From Bacillus marasmi (GTDB lineage: Bacteria; Bacillota; Bacilli; Bacillales; Cytobacillaceae), in assembly GCF_902168435.1 (NCBI RefSeq), contig NZ_LR656168.1, positions 186,001-250,000 on the forward strand: a stretch of DNA of 64,000 nucleotides, read 5' to 3'. Shown here in pieces: positions 52,984 through 61,943 of this stretch; the first letter of the stretch is position 1, and every line of letters starts with the position of its first letter. The position numbers and the translations under genes are program-made. A model generated the notes under the pieces. That model ran no database searches. It was not told the origin of the DNA and saw nothing but the letters and a program-made list of their open reading frames with translations.

Positions 52984-53346
52984 CATGAATGGTGTATGAA
53001 CTTAGGTGTTGTTTCATAATGGTTTTGTAAAGGTAGAGTGGGAATCATGAATCTTTAATTATGTTTTCATAGATGATTCTTGTTGTAGTTTCTTGCTGCT
53101 CTTCTGTTGATAATCTTGGTGTTTGCTTGTTGTAATCCTGCTGAATCTAGGTTGAATTCGTGATGCTAAATCATGGTGTATTCATGTTGTGTCATGATGC
53201 ATTCTTTTCTTAGTAGAATTTCTAGGATAGTTTGATGTTTCGTGATGTGTTATCAAAGAAGTATCTGTTGTATGTTACTTGTTGAATCTAGCTGTAATTC
53301 ATGGGATGTCTTTGCTTATGATGTAAATTGTTCTTATTCCCTCTAC
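52955..53346 (-). ncRNA. Candidate A/C-rich non-coding RNA (~390 nt)
   Basis: The minus strand here has a promoter-like element (53353-53381), about 350 nt very rich in A and C and poor in G (for example CAGCAGGATTACAACAAGCA), then a perfect terminator. Frames are broken by many stops, and no start has a ribosome site, so it is not coding. The low G content would leave it largely unstructured. An imperfect internal duplication begins CTAGATTCAACAAG and CTAGATTCAGCAGG. I know no matching Rfam family. Confidence 0.5.
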
Positions 53347-53352
53347 ACTCAC

Positions 53353-53381
53353 AATATACTATTTTAAAATACCTAAAACAA
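53353..53381 (-). promoter_or_regulatory. Possible promoter of the candidate RNA
   Basis: TTGTTT, 17-bp spacer, TATATT on the minus strand. The -10 is good and the -35 weak. Confidence 0.45.
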
Positions 53382-53612
53382 TGATTTTCACAGTTATTTC
53401 ACATTTCGATAGTAGTAATTATGAATAAGCTGTGAACAGGTAATTCCCACTCTTTGCCATTAATTTATATATCTCCCACTTTTAAAAAATGCTGTAAGGG
53501 AAAAGTCCTATTTTTATCCAAAAAGCGTCTTTTTCAACTATAATATTTTAATAACTTTGAATTTTCCGCTATAATACTCATTACTTATTAATATGATTAA
53601 GTGGGTGCCAAA

Positions 53613-54338
53613 ATGGAGTATCATTTGCAGATCATATCTGAACAGGCGATTTTGATTGATTGGGGAAATGAAATCCTTGAAGCTAAGCTCCATCATATTC
53701 AGTCGGTCGCTTCACAGCTTGAAAGCCATCCGTTTCCATGGATGATAGAATACGTTCCAGCCTATACGACGATTACTATATATTTTGATCCATTAAAAAT
53801 TTGGAAGCTTGCTCCTACTCATTTGCTACCAGCCCAATATGCGCTACAGCAAATTGATCAGTTCCTTAACACTATTGAGACAAATCAAGTAACTACGCCT
53901 AGAACTGTGATAATCCCAGTTTTTTATGGTGGAGAATTCGGACCTGATTTAGCGTTTGTCGCAAACCATAACGGCATAACCAGCGAAGAAGTCATTAATA
54001 TCCATACTAGCAACGATTACATCGTGCATATGGTTGGCTTCGCACCAGGCTTCCCTTATTTAGGTGGACTATCCGAAAAAATCTTTGCACCTAGAAGAAA
54101 TACACCACGCCTTAGTATTCCAGCAGGCTCTGTTGGAATAGCAGGTGGACAAACCGGTGTATACCCGATTGAGTCTCCAGGCGGCTGGCAAGTTATCGGA
54201 CAAACACCACTTAAACTATTTAGACCAACAAAGGAAATCCCTAGTCTTTTACAGATGGGGGACATCATAAAATTTAAGGCAATCAGCTATGATGATTTTA
54301 GAAATTGGGAGGATGACGCTCATGTTGACCATCCTTAA
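53613..54338 (+). CDS. pxpB: 5-oxoprolinase subunit PxpB (KipI-like)
   Basis: A 241-residue cytoplasmic protein of the KipI/PxpB family, forming with PxpC and PxpA the ATP-dependent enzyme that opens 5-oxoproline (pyroglutamate) to glutamate. The family blocks VGFAPGFPYLGGL, RRNTPRLSIPAGSVGIAGGQ and GVYPIESPGGWQVIGQTP are intact. I prefer ATG 53613, with GTGGGTG upstream, to GTG 53601. It overlaps pxpC by 17 bp. Confidence 0.93.
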   Translation: MEYHLQIISEQAILIDWGNEILEAKLHHIQSVASQLESHPFPWMIEYVPAYTTITIYFDPLKIWKLAPTHLLPAQYALQQIDQFLNTIETNQVTTPRTVIIPVFYGGEFGPDLAFVANHNGITSEEVINIHTSNDYIVHMVGFAPGFPYLGGLSEKIFAPRRNTPRLSIPAGSVGIAGGQTGVYPIESPGGWQVIGQTPLKLFRPTKEIPSLLQMGDIIKFKAISYDDFRNWEDDAHVDHP

Positions 54339-55323
54339 ACCTGGCTTGTTTACGAGTATTCAAGATTTAGGAAGATATGGGTTTCAAAAATATGGAGTGA
54401 TTGCAAGTGGCGCTATGGATCAAGTAGCTCATCGGATAGCCAATATATTAGTAGGAAACCCTGAGAATGCCTCCACTCTTGAAATCACCCTTATCGGTCC
54501 GAAAATAAAATTTAATCACGATTGCCTAATTTCTATTTGTGGCGGAGAGGCCGCACCAATAATTGATGGAAAGCGAGTCAAGCTATGGCGACCAGTTTTT
54601 GTTAAAGAAGGTAGTGTTCTTGAGTTCGGAGCGATTAAGCTTGGATGCCGTGCGTACATTGCTATTGCAGGAAGCTTTTGTATCCCAGTTGTACTAAATA
54701 GCAAATCCACCTATTTCCGAGCTAAACTCGGTGGCTATAAAGGTCGCAGCCTACAAGCTGGTGACAGAATCCCGATTGACTCGCCTAGTGAGCTTTCTCA
54801 ACGAATAATTGAAAGATTAACATATCGTAAGTCCAAGAATACTTTCCATGAGGCAAACTGGCTCATTAACTCAGCATTAATTCCAGCTTATCGAGAACAT
54901 CCTACACTTCGAGTGATGAAGGGGAGACAATTTCATCTTTTTGATAAAATTAGTCAATCTAGAATTTTTAATAGTAGTTTTTTGATTACTCCTCAGTCCG
55001 ACAGGATGGGTTACCGACTTAACGGTACCAGCTTAATGTTAAAAAAACCACAAGAAATGATTTCTGAAGCAGTCAGCTTTGGCACCATTCAAGTTCCAGC
55101 AGACGGAAATCCTATCATCCTATTAGCCGACCGGCAAACGACAGGAGGCTATCCTAAAATCGCCCAAATTGCGGCAGTTGATTTACCTTTAGTAGCTCAA
55201 GCCAAGCCTGGGTCAACCATCAGATTTATCGAAATATACCAAGCTCAAGCTCAGCTTCTCTACTTACAGCGAGAACGACAAATCGCTGAACTAAAACAAG
55301 GAATAAACTTGAAATATCGTTAA
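54322..55323 (+). CDS. pxpC: 5-oxoprolinase subunit PxpC (KipA-like)
   Basis: A 333-residue protein of the biotin-dependent carboxylase-like/KipA family. Diagnostic blocks are [20 protein letters not shown] at the start, [28 protein letters not shown] and [22 protein letters not shown] chose ATG 54322, which has TGGGAGGATG at correct spacing within the end of pxpB, over earlier in-frame ATGs at 54289 and 54313. It acts with PxpB and PxpA. Confidence 0.93.
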   Translation: MLTILKPGLFTSIQDLGRYGFQKYGVIASGAMDQVAHRIANILVGNPENASTLEITLIGPKIKFNHDCLISICGGEAAPIIDGKRVKLWRPVFVKEGSVLEFGAIKLGCRAYIAIAGSFCIPVVLNSKSTYFRAKLGGYKGRSLQAGDRIPIDSPSELSQRIIERLTYRKSKNTFHEANWLINSALIPAYREHPTLRVMKGRQFHLFDKISQSRIFNSSFLITPQSDRMGYRLNGTSLMLKKPQEMISEAVSFGTIQVPADGNPIILLADRQTTGGYPKIAQIAAVDLPLVAQAKPGSTIRFIEIYQAQAQLLYLQRERQIAELKQGINLKYR

Positions 55324-55337
55324 GGAGGTACCTTTCC

Positions 55338-56111
55338 ATGCATATGGTAGATATAAATTGTGATATGGGCGAAAGCTTTGGTGCTTATAAAATCGGAAAT
55401 GACGAAGAGATTCTTGATTTTATTACCTCCGCTAATATCGCCTGTGGGTTTCATGCTGGCGACCCTTCAACAATGCGAAAGACAGTCAAAATGGCACTAG
55501 CTAAAAACGTTGGCATTGGCGTCCATCCTGGCTTTCAGGATTTAGTTGGATTTGGAAGGAAGAATATCGACATCACACCGCAGGAAGCTTACGATTTAGT
55601 CGTCTATCAAATTGGCGCCCTTCATGCATTTGTTAAATCGGAAGGAAGTAAGCTTGATCATGTTAAACCACACGGTGCCCTTTACAATATGGCTGCGAAA
55701 AACAAGCAGTTGGCAGAGGCGATTGCCGAGGCTATATATAAGGTTGACCCTGAGCTTATATTATTTGGGTTAGCTGGAAGTGAGCTCATTAAAGCAGGAC
55801 AGCGAATCGGACTCCATACGGCTAATGAAGTTTTTTCTGATCGCACCTATCAGCTCGACGGCTCATTAACACCGCGCAGTCAAGAGAATGCCCTTATTAA
55901 AGATCATCAGGCTGCCATTAATCAAGTAGTTCGGATGATAAAAGACGGCCAGGTTGCGTCAATCCAAGGAAATGATATTCCGATTAAAGCTGATACAATC
56001 TGCATCCATGGCGATGGAGAACACGCTTTACATTATGCAAAATCAATCTCCACAGCACTACAAGAAGCCGGAATTGCTATGTCAAAAATTGGTAACTTCA
56101 TAAAAAAGTAA
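55338..56111 (+). CDS. pxpA: 5-oxoprolinase subunit PxpA (LamB/YcsF family)
   Basis: A 257-residue protein with the LamB/YcsF signatures [60 protein letters not shown] and [18 protein letters not shown]. It completes the PxpABC enzyme. AAGGAGG precedes ATG 55338; ATG 55344 is a close alternative. It starts 14 bp after pxpC, and a bidirectional terminator follows. Confidence 0.95.
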   Translation: MHMVDINCDMGESFGAYKIGNDEEILDFITSANIACGFHAGDPSTMRKTVKMALAKNVGIGVHPGFQDLVGFGRKNIDITPQEAYDLVVYQIGALHAFVKSEGSKLDHVKPHGALYNMAAKNKQLAEAIAEAIYKVDPELILFGLAGSELIKAGQRIGLHTANEVFSDRTYQLDGSLTPRSQENALIKDHQAAINQVVRMIKDGQVASIQGNDIPIKADTICIHGDGEHALHYAKSISTALQEAGIAMSKIGNFIKK

Positions 56112-56137
56112 TGATCAGGCGTCATTATCACAAACCA

Positions 56138-56181
56138 AAAAAGCTGGCTTAGGTTTCAAACCGATAAGCCAGCTTTTTTAT
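56138..56181. terminator. Bidirectional terminator between pxpA and yclQ
   Basis: AAAAAAGCTGGCTTA / TAAGCCAGCTTTTTT with a 13-nt loop, A and T runs on both sides. Confidence 0.9.
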
Positions 56182-56184
56182 AAA

Positions 56185-57144
56185 CTATTTAATTGCTGCT
56201 TCTACTTCCTTCACCATTTCCGCAACAGATACTAGTCCGCCACCAGAGGTATACCAATAATTTGCATCTAGATAGATTACTTTTCCATTTTTAACAGCGT
56301 TCGTCTTTTTCACTAAGCTATTTTCAACAATTTGCTTCGCTGATGATTCTCCACCAACAACCACCGCCCCACGGTCTACAACAAACAAGTAATCAGGATT
56401 TTTTTCTGCAATGTATTCAAATGAGATACTTTGCCCGTGAGTTGATACTTCAATGCTTTCATCAACAGGGGAAATCCCAAATTCATCATGAATAATACCA
56501 AAGCGTGAATTTTTGCCGTACGCACTTACTTTTCCATCATTGGCTAAAATAATTAGCGCCTTTTTATTTAATTTAGACCCTTTTTCATTTAATGCAGCCA
56601 CTGACTTTTCAATTTTTTCTACTTCCGCTTTGACTTCATTCTCTTTATCAAAGATCTTACCTAGTGTTGTTACATTCTCTTTAAATGATTCCATATATTT
56701 TGTTGTATCAACGGCCATATACACTGTAGGAGCAATTTCTGCGAACTTATCATACAGTTCTTGTTGTCTACCAGCAATAATAATTAAATCAGGTTGTAAT
56801 TCGTTAATTTTCTCAAAATCTGGTTCTTTTGCTGCACCAAGATTCGCATATTTATCATCCTTGTATTTAGATAGATACGTAGGAACATAATCCTTTGGCA
56901 AACCTGCTACCTCAACACCTAATGCATCTAATGTATCTAATGTACCAAAGTCGAACACAACAACTTTTTCTGGGTTTTGTTTTACTTTTGTTTCTCCAAA
57001 TTGATGCTTCACAACGATTTCTTCTACTTTTTCTGTTTTTTTAGCATTGTCAGTGCTTGTCTCTTTTGATGTTTCATTAGAGCTGCATGCTGTAGCGATA
57101 AGTGCAATGATTGCGATAATTAATAATAATAGTTGACGTTTCAT
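56185..57144 (-). CDS. yclQ: Iron-siderophore-binding lipoprotein YclQ
   Basis: A 319-residue lipoprotein (signal with IALIATACSSN lipobox) of the iron-siderophore-binding family. The sequence resembles YclQ, the petrobactin-binding protein of B. subtilis (VVVFDFGTLDTLDALG, DLIIIAGRQQELY, NPDYLFVVDRGA). It delivers ferric siderophore to YclNO. It is the last gene of the locus but is separated from yclP by a GC-rich palindromic repeat, which is not usual for this operon. Confidence 0.9.
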   Translation of the reverse strand: MKRQLLLLIIAIIALIATACSSNETSKETSTDNAKKTEKVEEIVVKHQFGETKVKQNPEKVVVFDFGTLDTLDALGVEVAGLPKDYVPTYLSKYKDDKYANLGAAKEPDFEKINELQPDLIIIAGRQQELYDKFAEIAPTVYMAVDTTKYMESFKENVTTLGKIFDKENEVKAEVEKIEKSVAALNEKGSKLNKKALIILANDGKVSAYGKNSRFGIIHDEFGISPVDESIEVSTHGQSISFEYIAEKNPDYLFVVDRGAVVVGGESSAKQIVENSLVKKTNAVKNGKVIYLDANYWYTSGGGLVSVAEMVKEVEAAIK

Positions 57145-57248
57145 TTTTCCACCTCTAAAATTTTAAGTAGTAAGTTTTTTTGATTTACTTTTTTTGGCGC
57201 CATGCCCCCACAGCTGGCGCCATTTTTATTGCCATTTTTCGTTGAAAT

Positions 57249-57374
57249 TGTCCAGCTCCGGCGGCTAGGGGCTCGAGGTCATAAGCCATTCCGTCAAGAA
57301 GGTCAAAGAACGACCTTCTAGCCAGCTCGTCTTATGCTTGTCGCCCCTGAACGAGCCGCCTCCGCTTTTCTACG
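57249..57374 (-). repeat. GC-rich palindromic repeat between yclP and yclQ
   Basis: Same family as 10335-10709 and in the same orientation. On minus it opens with TAGAAAAGCGGAGGCGGC, whose TAG is the stop codon of yclP. It could fold as a large hairpin within the yclNOPQ message. Confidence 0.8.
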
Positions 57375-58128
57375 AGTAATAAACGGCAATTCGATTGTTG
57401 TTGATATTTTTAATATCAAAGTTCATATCATAAATTTCACTTAAAGCTTCAGGCGTGATAATCTCCTGGGCTTTTCCTTCCTTCACCACCTTTCCATCCT
57501 TAAGAGCTACAATATAGTCGGAATAACAAGACGCGAAATTAATATCGTGAATCACAATGACAATCGTCTTGCCTAATTCATCGACCATGCGGCGTAATAC
57601 TTTCATGATTTGCACAGAATGCTTCATATCTAAATTATTTAATGGTTCATCAAGTAAAATATATTCTGTGTCTTGAGCAAGGACCATCGCAATAAACGCT
57701 CGTTGCTTTTGACCCCCACTTAATTCATCAAGGTATTTATCTTGAATGTCCTGTAGCCCCATATACTGAATCGCTTCGTCTACAAACTTCCAGTCTTCCT
57801 TCGTTAACTTGCCTTGTGAGTATGGAAATCTCCCAAAAGACACTAGCTCTTTAATGGTGAGACGCAAGTTAATGACATTGGATTGCTTTAAGATTGATAG
57901 CTTTTTAGCCAGTTCACTGCTTTTTGTTTTACTTAGCTCTACATTATCAATCAGTATTTCACCTGTGTCTTTCGAAACTAAACGACTGACCATCGATAGC
58001 AAGGTACTCTTCCCTGCTCCATTCGGACCGATAAAGGTTGTAATCGTCCCTTTTTCAATTTTCACCGTCACATCATCAACGACTTTTTTATTTCCAAACA
58101 GCTTTGTAACTTTTTTTACATCTACCAT
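57370..58128 (-). CDS. yclP: Iron-siderophore ABC transporter ATPase YclP
   Basis: A 252-residue ATPase with Walker A GPNGAGKST, signature LDELSGGQKQRAFIAM, Walker B YILLDEPLNNLDM and switch His in VIHDINFA. It energises petrobactin-type siderophore import by YclNO. ATG 58128 overlaps yclO by 7 bp. The terminal TCG-TAG is shared with the border of the palindromic repeat. Confidence 0.94.
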   Translation of the reverse strand: MVDVKKVTKLFGNKKVVDDVTVKIEKGTITTFIGPNGAGKSTLLSMVSRLVSKDTGEILIDNVELSKTKSSELAKKLSILKQSNVINLRLTIKELVSFGRFPYSQGKLTKEDWKFVDEAIQYMGLQDIQDKYLDELSGGQKQRAFIAMVLAQDTEYILLDEPLNNLDMKHSVQIMKVLRRMVDELGKTIVIVIHDINFASCYSDYIVALKDGKVVKEGKAQEIITPEALSEIYDMNFDIKNINNNRIAVYYS

Positions 58129-59072
58129 TTTTTATTCTCCTTTAATAGAAGATAGATAAAGTACACTCCACCTATAAAGTTAATAATGACACTTAGCGTC
58201 GTTGAGAAAGTAAATACACGTTCAACGATTAGCTGGCCTCCAACTAAAGCAATAATACTTAGTAAAATCGTACCAATTATTAAATATGAATGTTTGTAAG
58301 TATTGAAAAATTGATATGCGACATTCACCACAAGCAATCCCAAAAATGTAATCGGTCCTACAAGGGCAGTGGAGATTGAAATTAATATTGCAATGACAAT
58401 CAATAATCGTTTTACAACATAATCATAGTCAACACCAAGATTAACAGCCTGTTCTTTGCCAAGTGACATAACATCCAAATATTTAAAAAAGCGATACCCA
58501 TAAATACACACTGCTACTATCAAAAATACTGATAAATAAAGGAGCTCTGTCTTGATGTTATTGAAGCTCGCAAACATCTTATCTTGAATCAGTAAAAATT
58601 CATTTGGGTCAATCATGACTTGCATAAATGAAGATAAACTTTGAAACAATGTCCCAAATATCAAACCAATTAAAAGCAGAAAATAAATATTGTTTCCTTC
58701 ACGCTTAAATAAAACCTTATAAAGAATACCTGAGAACATAACCATTAAAGCAATCGAAAGGATAAAATTAACATTTTTATTCATCAGCGTAAGATTACCT
58801 GAACCAAATACAAAAACTAGCAAAGTTTGAATGAGCATGTAAAGTGAATCAAGTCCAATGATGCTCGGAGTTAATATGCGATTGTTCGTAATTGTTTGGA
58901 ACACCAAAGTTGAAATACCAATCGCTGCACCAGTAAGGACAATCGCCAATATTTTTAATCCGCGTTTTGGTAAAACATAATCCCATTGAGTTCCTACATC
59001 TGTAAAAACAAAAACGGCAATCAGGGCAAGCGAGATTATTACAAGAATCGTAGTTTTTAATTTATTGTGCAT
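58122..59072 (-). CDS. yclO: Iron-siderophore ABC permease YclO
   Basis: A 316-residue FecCD-type permease with nine to ten helices. LTGAAIGISTLVFQTITNNRILTP followed by IIGLDS is the FecCD coupling block near residues 50-80, and GPITFLGLLVVNVAYQ follows later. With YclN it forms the membrane channel. It overlaps yclN and yclP at its ends. Confidence 0.93.
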   Translation of the reverse strand: MHNKLKTTILVIISLALIAVFVFTDVGTQWDYVLPKRGLKILAIVLTGAAIGISTLVFQTITNNRILTPSIIGLDSLYMLIQTLLVFVFGSGNLTLMNKNVNFILSIALMVMFSGILYKVLFKREGNNIYFLLLIGLIFGTLFQSLSSFMQVMIDPNEFLLIQDKMFASFNNIKTELLYLSVFLIVAVCIYGYRFFKYLDVMSLGKEQAVNLGVDYDYVVKRLLIVIAILISISTALVGPITFLGLLVVNVAYQFFNTYKHSYLIIGTILLSIIALVGGQLIVERVFTFSTTLSVIINFIGGVYFIYLLLKENKKW

Positions 59073-60015
59073 ATGCCCTTCTCCTCATTAACATGTAAAT
59101 AAAGATGCCGCTGCCAATGACTCCTACCGTTAGTCCAATTGGGATTTCAAACGGGAAGATAATCAAACGTCCGAGAACATCACAGGCTAGCAAGAACACA
59201 GCACCAAGTACCGCAGTATGAGTAAGGCTCTTTTTTAAATTATCTCCTTGATAAAGACTAACGATGTTCGGGACAACCAAACCAAGAAACGGAATCATAC
59301 CAACAGTTAAGATCACAACAGCGGTTACAAGAGCGACAATCATTAACCCGAGATTGACAATAAACTTATAGTTCAATCCCAGATTCACCGCAAATTCTTC
59401 TCCCATCCCAGCAACGGTAAACTTATTCGCATAAAGGTATGCAATAATTACTAGGGGAATACTTATGTAAATTAATTCATATTGACCGGCAATAATCATT
59501 GAAAAATCACCTTGCAGCCAGGATGAAATATTTTGAATCAAGTCATTTTTATAAGCGAAAAACGTCGTAATCGAATCGATGATGTTACCAAACATTAAGC
59601 CGACCAGCGGAATAAAGATAACATCCTTAAATTTGATTTTTTCTAATATTTTCATAAACAAAAAGGTTCCTAGAAGCGCAAATACAAATGCCACAAACAT
59701 TTTTTCTAGCGGACTAGCTGATGTGAATACTAACAGCGCCACGAGAATACCAAGCTTTGCAGAATCCTCTGTTCCAGCAGTTGTTGGTGATACAAATTTA
59801 TTCCGGCTCAATTGTTGCATAATCAAACCACTTATACTTATGCTCATACCCGCAATAATAATACTGACCAAGCGCGGAACCCTACTCACTAAAAATACTT
59901 GCGTCTCCTCTTCCTTAAAATGAATCAAATCTAGCGGTGAGATATTACTTACGCCAATAAAGAGTGATGCAAAGCTTAGTATGATTAATCCAATTAATAA
60001 AAACCTTAATTTCAA
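59062..60015 (-). CDS. yclN: Iron-siderophore ABC permease YclN
   Basis: A FecCD-type permease of 317 residues (LVSIIIAGMSISISGLIMQQ, NKFVSPTTAGTED, GMIPFLGLVVPNIVSLYQGD). I prefer TTG 60015, giving MKLRFLLIGL as in known YclN proteins and spaced 6 nt from AAAGGTGAGG, over GTG 60027. It is the first gene of the ycl operon. Two Fur-like boxes and a strong promoter lie upstream, so iron starvation should induce it. Confidence 0.93.
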   Translation of the reverse strand: MKLRFLLIGLIILSFASLFIGVSNISPLDLIHFKEEETQVFLVSRVPRLVSIIIAGMSISISGLIMQQLSRNKFVSPTTAGTEDSAKLGILVALLVFTSASPLEKMFVAFVFALLGTFLFMKILEKIKFKDVIFIPLVGLMFGNIIDSITTFFAYKNDLIQNISSWLQGDFSMIIAGQYELIYISIPLVIIAYLYANKFTVAGMGEEFAVNLGLNYKFIVNLGLMIVALVTAVVILTVGMIPFLGLVVPNIVSLYQGDNLKKSLTHTAVLGAVFLLACDVLGRLIIFPFEIPIGLTVGVIGSGIFIYMLMRRRAYAQ

Positions 60016-60060
60016 ATCGTTCCTCACCTTTCTGAAAATCAGAGGAGTCTTGTTTGTTAA

Positions 60061-60075
60061 TGAGATTGATTCTCA
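60061..60075 (-). promoter_or_regulatory. Fur-like box 1 upstream of yclN
   Basis: TGAGATTGATTCTCA matches 11 of the 14 defined positions of TGATAATNATTATCA and is itself almost symmetrical. Confidence 0.55.
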
Positions 60076-60121
60076 TTTGAACCTTTAAAAAAAGCATCAT
60101 TTCTGATGAGTTGTTCGGGAA

Positions 60122-60136
60122 TGAAATTCATTCTCA
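60122..60136 (-). promoter_or_regulatory. Fur-like box 2 upstream of yclN
   Basis: TGAAATTCATTCTCA matches 11 of the 14 defined positions of the Fur consensus. It lies 10-25 bp after the predicted transcription start, a repressing position. Confidence 0.6.
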
Positions 60137-60152
60137 TTTACATTACATTATT

Positions 60153-60181
60153 ACTATACATAGGATGTTTTGCGCTGTCAA
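60153..60181 (-). promoter_or_regulatory. Sigma-A promoter of yclNOPQ
   Basis: TTGACA, 17-bp spacer, TATAGT on the minus strand: near-consensus. Confidence 0.8.
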
Positions 60182-60200
60182 TGGAGTTTTTTGATTTTTA

Positions 60201-60244
60201 AAAAAAGAAGACACTAAAGACATTTTGGTCTTTAGTGTTTTTTC
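60201..60244. terminator. Terminator after the ThrE small subunit gene
   Basis: ACACTAAAGAC-ATTTTG-GTCTTTAGTGT, 11-bp stem with T-rich stretches on either side. It separates the exporter genes from the ycl promoter. Confidence 0.8.
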
Positions 60245-60253
60245 AAAATGGCA

Positions 60254-60697
60254 TTATCGATGAATGCTAAATTTTGTGTTGCGTATGGTCTGGTTCACCA
60301 CTTCAGAAAACACGAGCCCCATCCCAATCGCTCCTGACAGCATTGTCGCCTTTGCCGCAAGGGTAATCGCTGTATTGTAGTCGTTTTCAACAAAATGGCG
60401 CATAGTATCATAAGCCAAACCACCAGGAACAAGTGGAATAATACCTGCTACACTAAAGATAATCACTGGGCTTTTATAGCGTTTGGCAAAAATCTGGCTG
60501 ATGACAGCGACAAAAAAGGACGCTGCCAAGGTGGCCATAACAACATCTACGCCTTCTTTCACCAATATGACGTACATGATCCATCCCAACATTCCAACCA
60601 ACCCACATTTCAACAAGGTTTGTTTTGGAACATTAAACAATATTCCAAAGCCTGCTGTTGATATAAAACTAGTGAGGAGTTGTTCAATAATCATCAT
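60254..60697 (-). CDS. ThrE-type exporter, small subunit (DUF3815/YjjB-like)
   Basis: A 147-residue membrane protein with four to five helices; KSPVIIFSVAGIIPLVPGGLAYD is the typical ThrE_2 (DUF3815) block. With the larger partner it forms a two-component threonine/serine or organic acid exporter (YjjP/YjjB type). I chose ATG 60697 with AGGGGGAAG upstream; the ORF extends to 60724. It lies 29 bp after the large subunit gene. Confidence 0.85.
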   Translation of the reverse strand: MMIIEQLLTSFISTAGFGILFNVPKQTLLKCGLVGMLGWIMYVILVKEGVDVVMATLAASFFVAVISQIFAKRYKSPVIIFSVAGIIPLVPGGLAYDTMRHFVENDYNTAITLAAKATMLSGAIGMGLVFSEVVNQTIRNTKFSIHR

Positions 60698-60726
60698 GAA
60701 TGTAAACTTCCCCCTATTTATCATTT

Positions 60727-61488
60727 TTATAGAAAGGATAAGACAATTGCAATACCCGATCCAATTGCAAATGCAGTCAGCATCGCCTCTGCACCCTTGG
60801 ATAAACCTGAAACTAGGTGCCCTGCCATTAAATCACGTACCGCGTTAGTTAGTAAGAGCCCGGGAACTAATGGCATGACTGAGCCAATAATAATCTTATC
60901 GAGCTCAGACCCTATCCCTATTTTTACAAAAATAAAGGCAATTAGGCCTAACAGAAAGGATGCTGTAAATTCCGAGAAAAATTTGATCGGCACCAATTTA
61001 TGTAAATACACCGAGCTAAAATAGCCAACTCCTCCTGAAACCATTGCTGGAACAAAATCACTCCAACCACCTTTGAACATTATTAAAAAACAACCGCTGG
61101 CAACAGCAGCAGCTACCGTTCGCACAAACAATGAAAAGGAATGGGCATCAACTTCAATTTCCTTGAGTGATTGATGCGCATATTTAAACGTGATTTCACC
61201 GGCAGCAATTTGCCTAGATATATTATTAACTAAAGTAACTTTCCTTAAATCAGTTGTTCTGTCGGCAATCCGAATCAATCTCGTTTTTGTAGGTTCAGCA
61301 CCCTCTGCTGAAAAGAAGATTCCCGTTGGCGTTACATAGCTATGTGTTTCAGGTATGCCTAATGCTTTTGCCATTCGCATCATTGTGTCTTCAACCCGAT
61401 ACGTCTCTGCCCCATTTTGGAGCATTATTTTCCCAGCTAATAAGCATAGGTCCAGTATTTCATATGTTTGTTCGACATTTTCTTCCAC
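60727..61488 (-). CDS. ThrE-type exporter, large subunit (DUF1212/YjjP-like)
   Basis: A protein of about 253 residues. The N-terminal half is the soluble DUF1212 domain (LLAGKIMLQNGAETYRVEDT, HSYVTPTGIFFS) and the C-terminal half has five helices (IIGSVMPLVPGLLLTNAVRD). It belongs to the ThrE family of amino-acid or dicarboxylate exporters. I prefer GTG 61488, 6-7 nt after AAGGTG, to GTG 61497. Substrate unknown. Confidence 0.86.
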   Translation of the reverse strand: MEENVEQTYEILDLCLLAGKIMLQNGAETYRVEDTMMRMAKALGIPETHSYVTPTGIFFSAEGAEPTKTRLIRIADRTTDLRKVTLVNNISRQIAAGEITFKYAHQSLKEIEVDAHSFSLFVRTVAAAVASGCFLIMFKGGWSDFVPAMVSGGVGYFSSVYLHKLVPIKFFSEFTASFLLGLIAFIFVKIGIGSELDKIIIGSVMPLVPGLLLTNAVRDLMAGHLVSGLSKGAEAMLTAFAIGSGIAIVLSFL

Positions 61489-61662
61489 TATTTTCACCTT
61501 GACTTTTCTATATCACAATAATAGTAGTTTAACCTAAGTAAGGTTATTGAACAATGATGATTCGGAGAAATCGATTTTGTCTAGATTATTATAGAAAATT
61601 CATAGAATTGTCAGATTTGCAAATTATGATAATAATAACAAAACGAAAAGGTGGTATATAAA

Positions 61663-61746
61663 ATGGAAAGATTCAAATTTGTATTTTCAGGTATTACAGG
61701 AGTGGTGGCAACAGCTATGCTTGTGTTATTGGGTGGATTATTTTAG
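61663..61746 (+). CDS. 27-residue single-helix membrane peptide
   Basis: ATG 61663 has AAAAGGTGG upstream. The product starts MERFKFVFSGITG and continues VVATAMLVLLGGLF, a single hydrophobic helix with a short basic start. A strong terminator follows at 61809-61849. The size, ribosome site and terminator support a real gene. Such peptides often serve as subunits or regulators of membrane complexes, and the next gene encodes a candidate cytochrome, but no function can be assigned. Confidence 0.55.
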   Translation: MERFKFVFSGITGVVATAMLVLLGGLF

Positions 61747-61808
61747 TAAAACATTTTCCCCGCCACTCAATTTCCGAAAAATATAGACTCACTTTATCCC
61801 CTAACTGT

Positions 61809-61849
61809 TTAGCTAAGGAAAACATATTTTTCCTTAGCTATTTTTTTTT
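61809..61849 (+). terminator. Terminator after the 27-residue peptide gene
   Basis: TTAGCTAAGGAAAA / TTTTCCTTAGCTA with a 5-nt loop, then nine T residues. Confidence 0.92.
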
Positions 61850-61943
61850 GGAATTAAATTTGTTTACTGCCCCTTTTTTCAGACTTTTTTCATGTACAAG
61901 GAGTAATCTACAGACAACTAAGGTATACAGGGAGGCTTTTTTA

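Noticed and set aside
53041-53340. Protein-coding reading of the A/C-rich minus strand
   Set aside because: All three frames are broken by stops every few codons, and none of the short frames has a ribosome site.
60395-60848. Plus-strand frames of 88 and 121 residues opposite the ThrE genes
   Set aside because: They mirror the well-supported minus-strand exporter genes, lack ribosome sites and have no recognisable domains.
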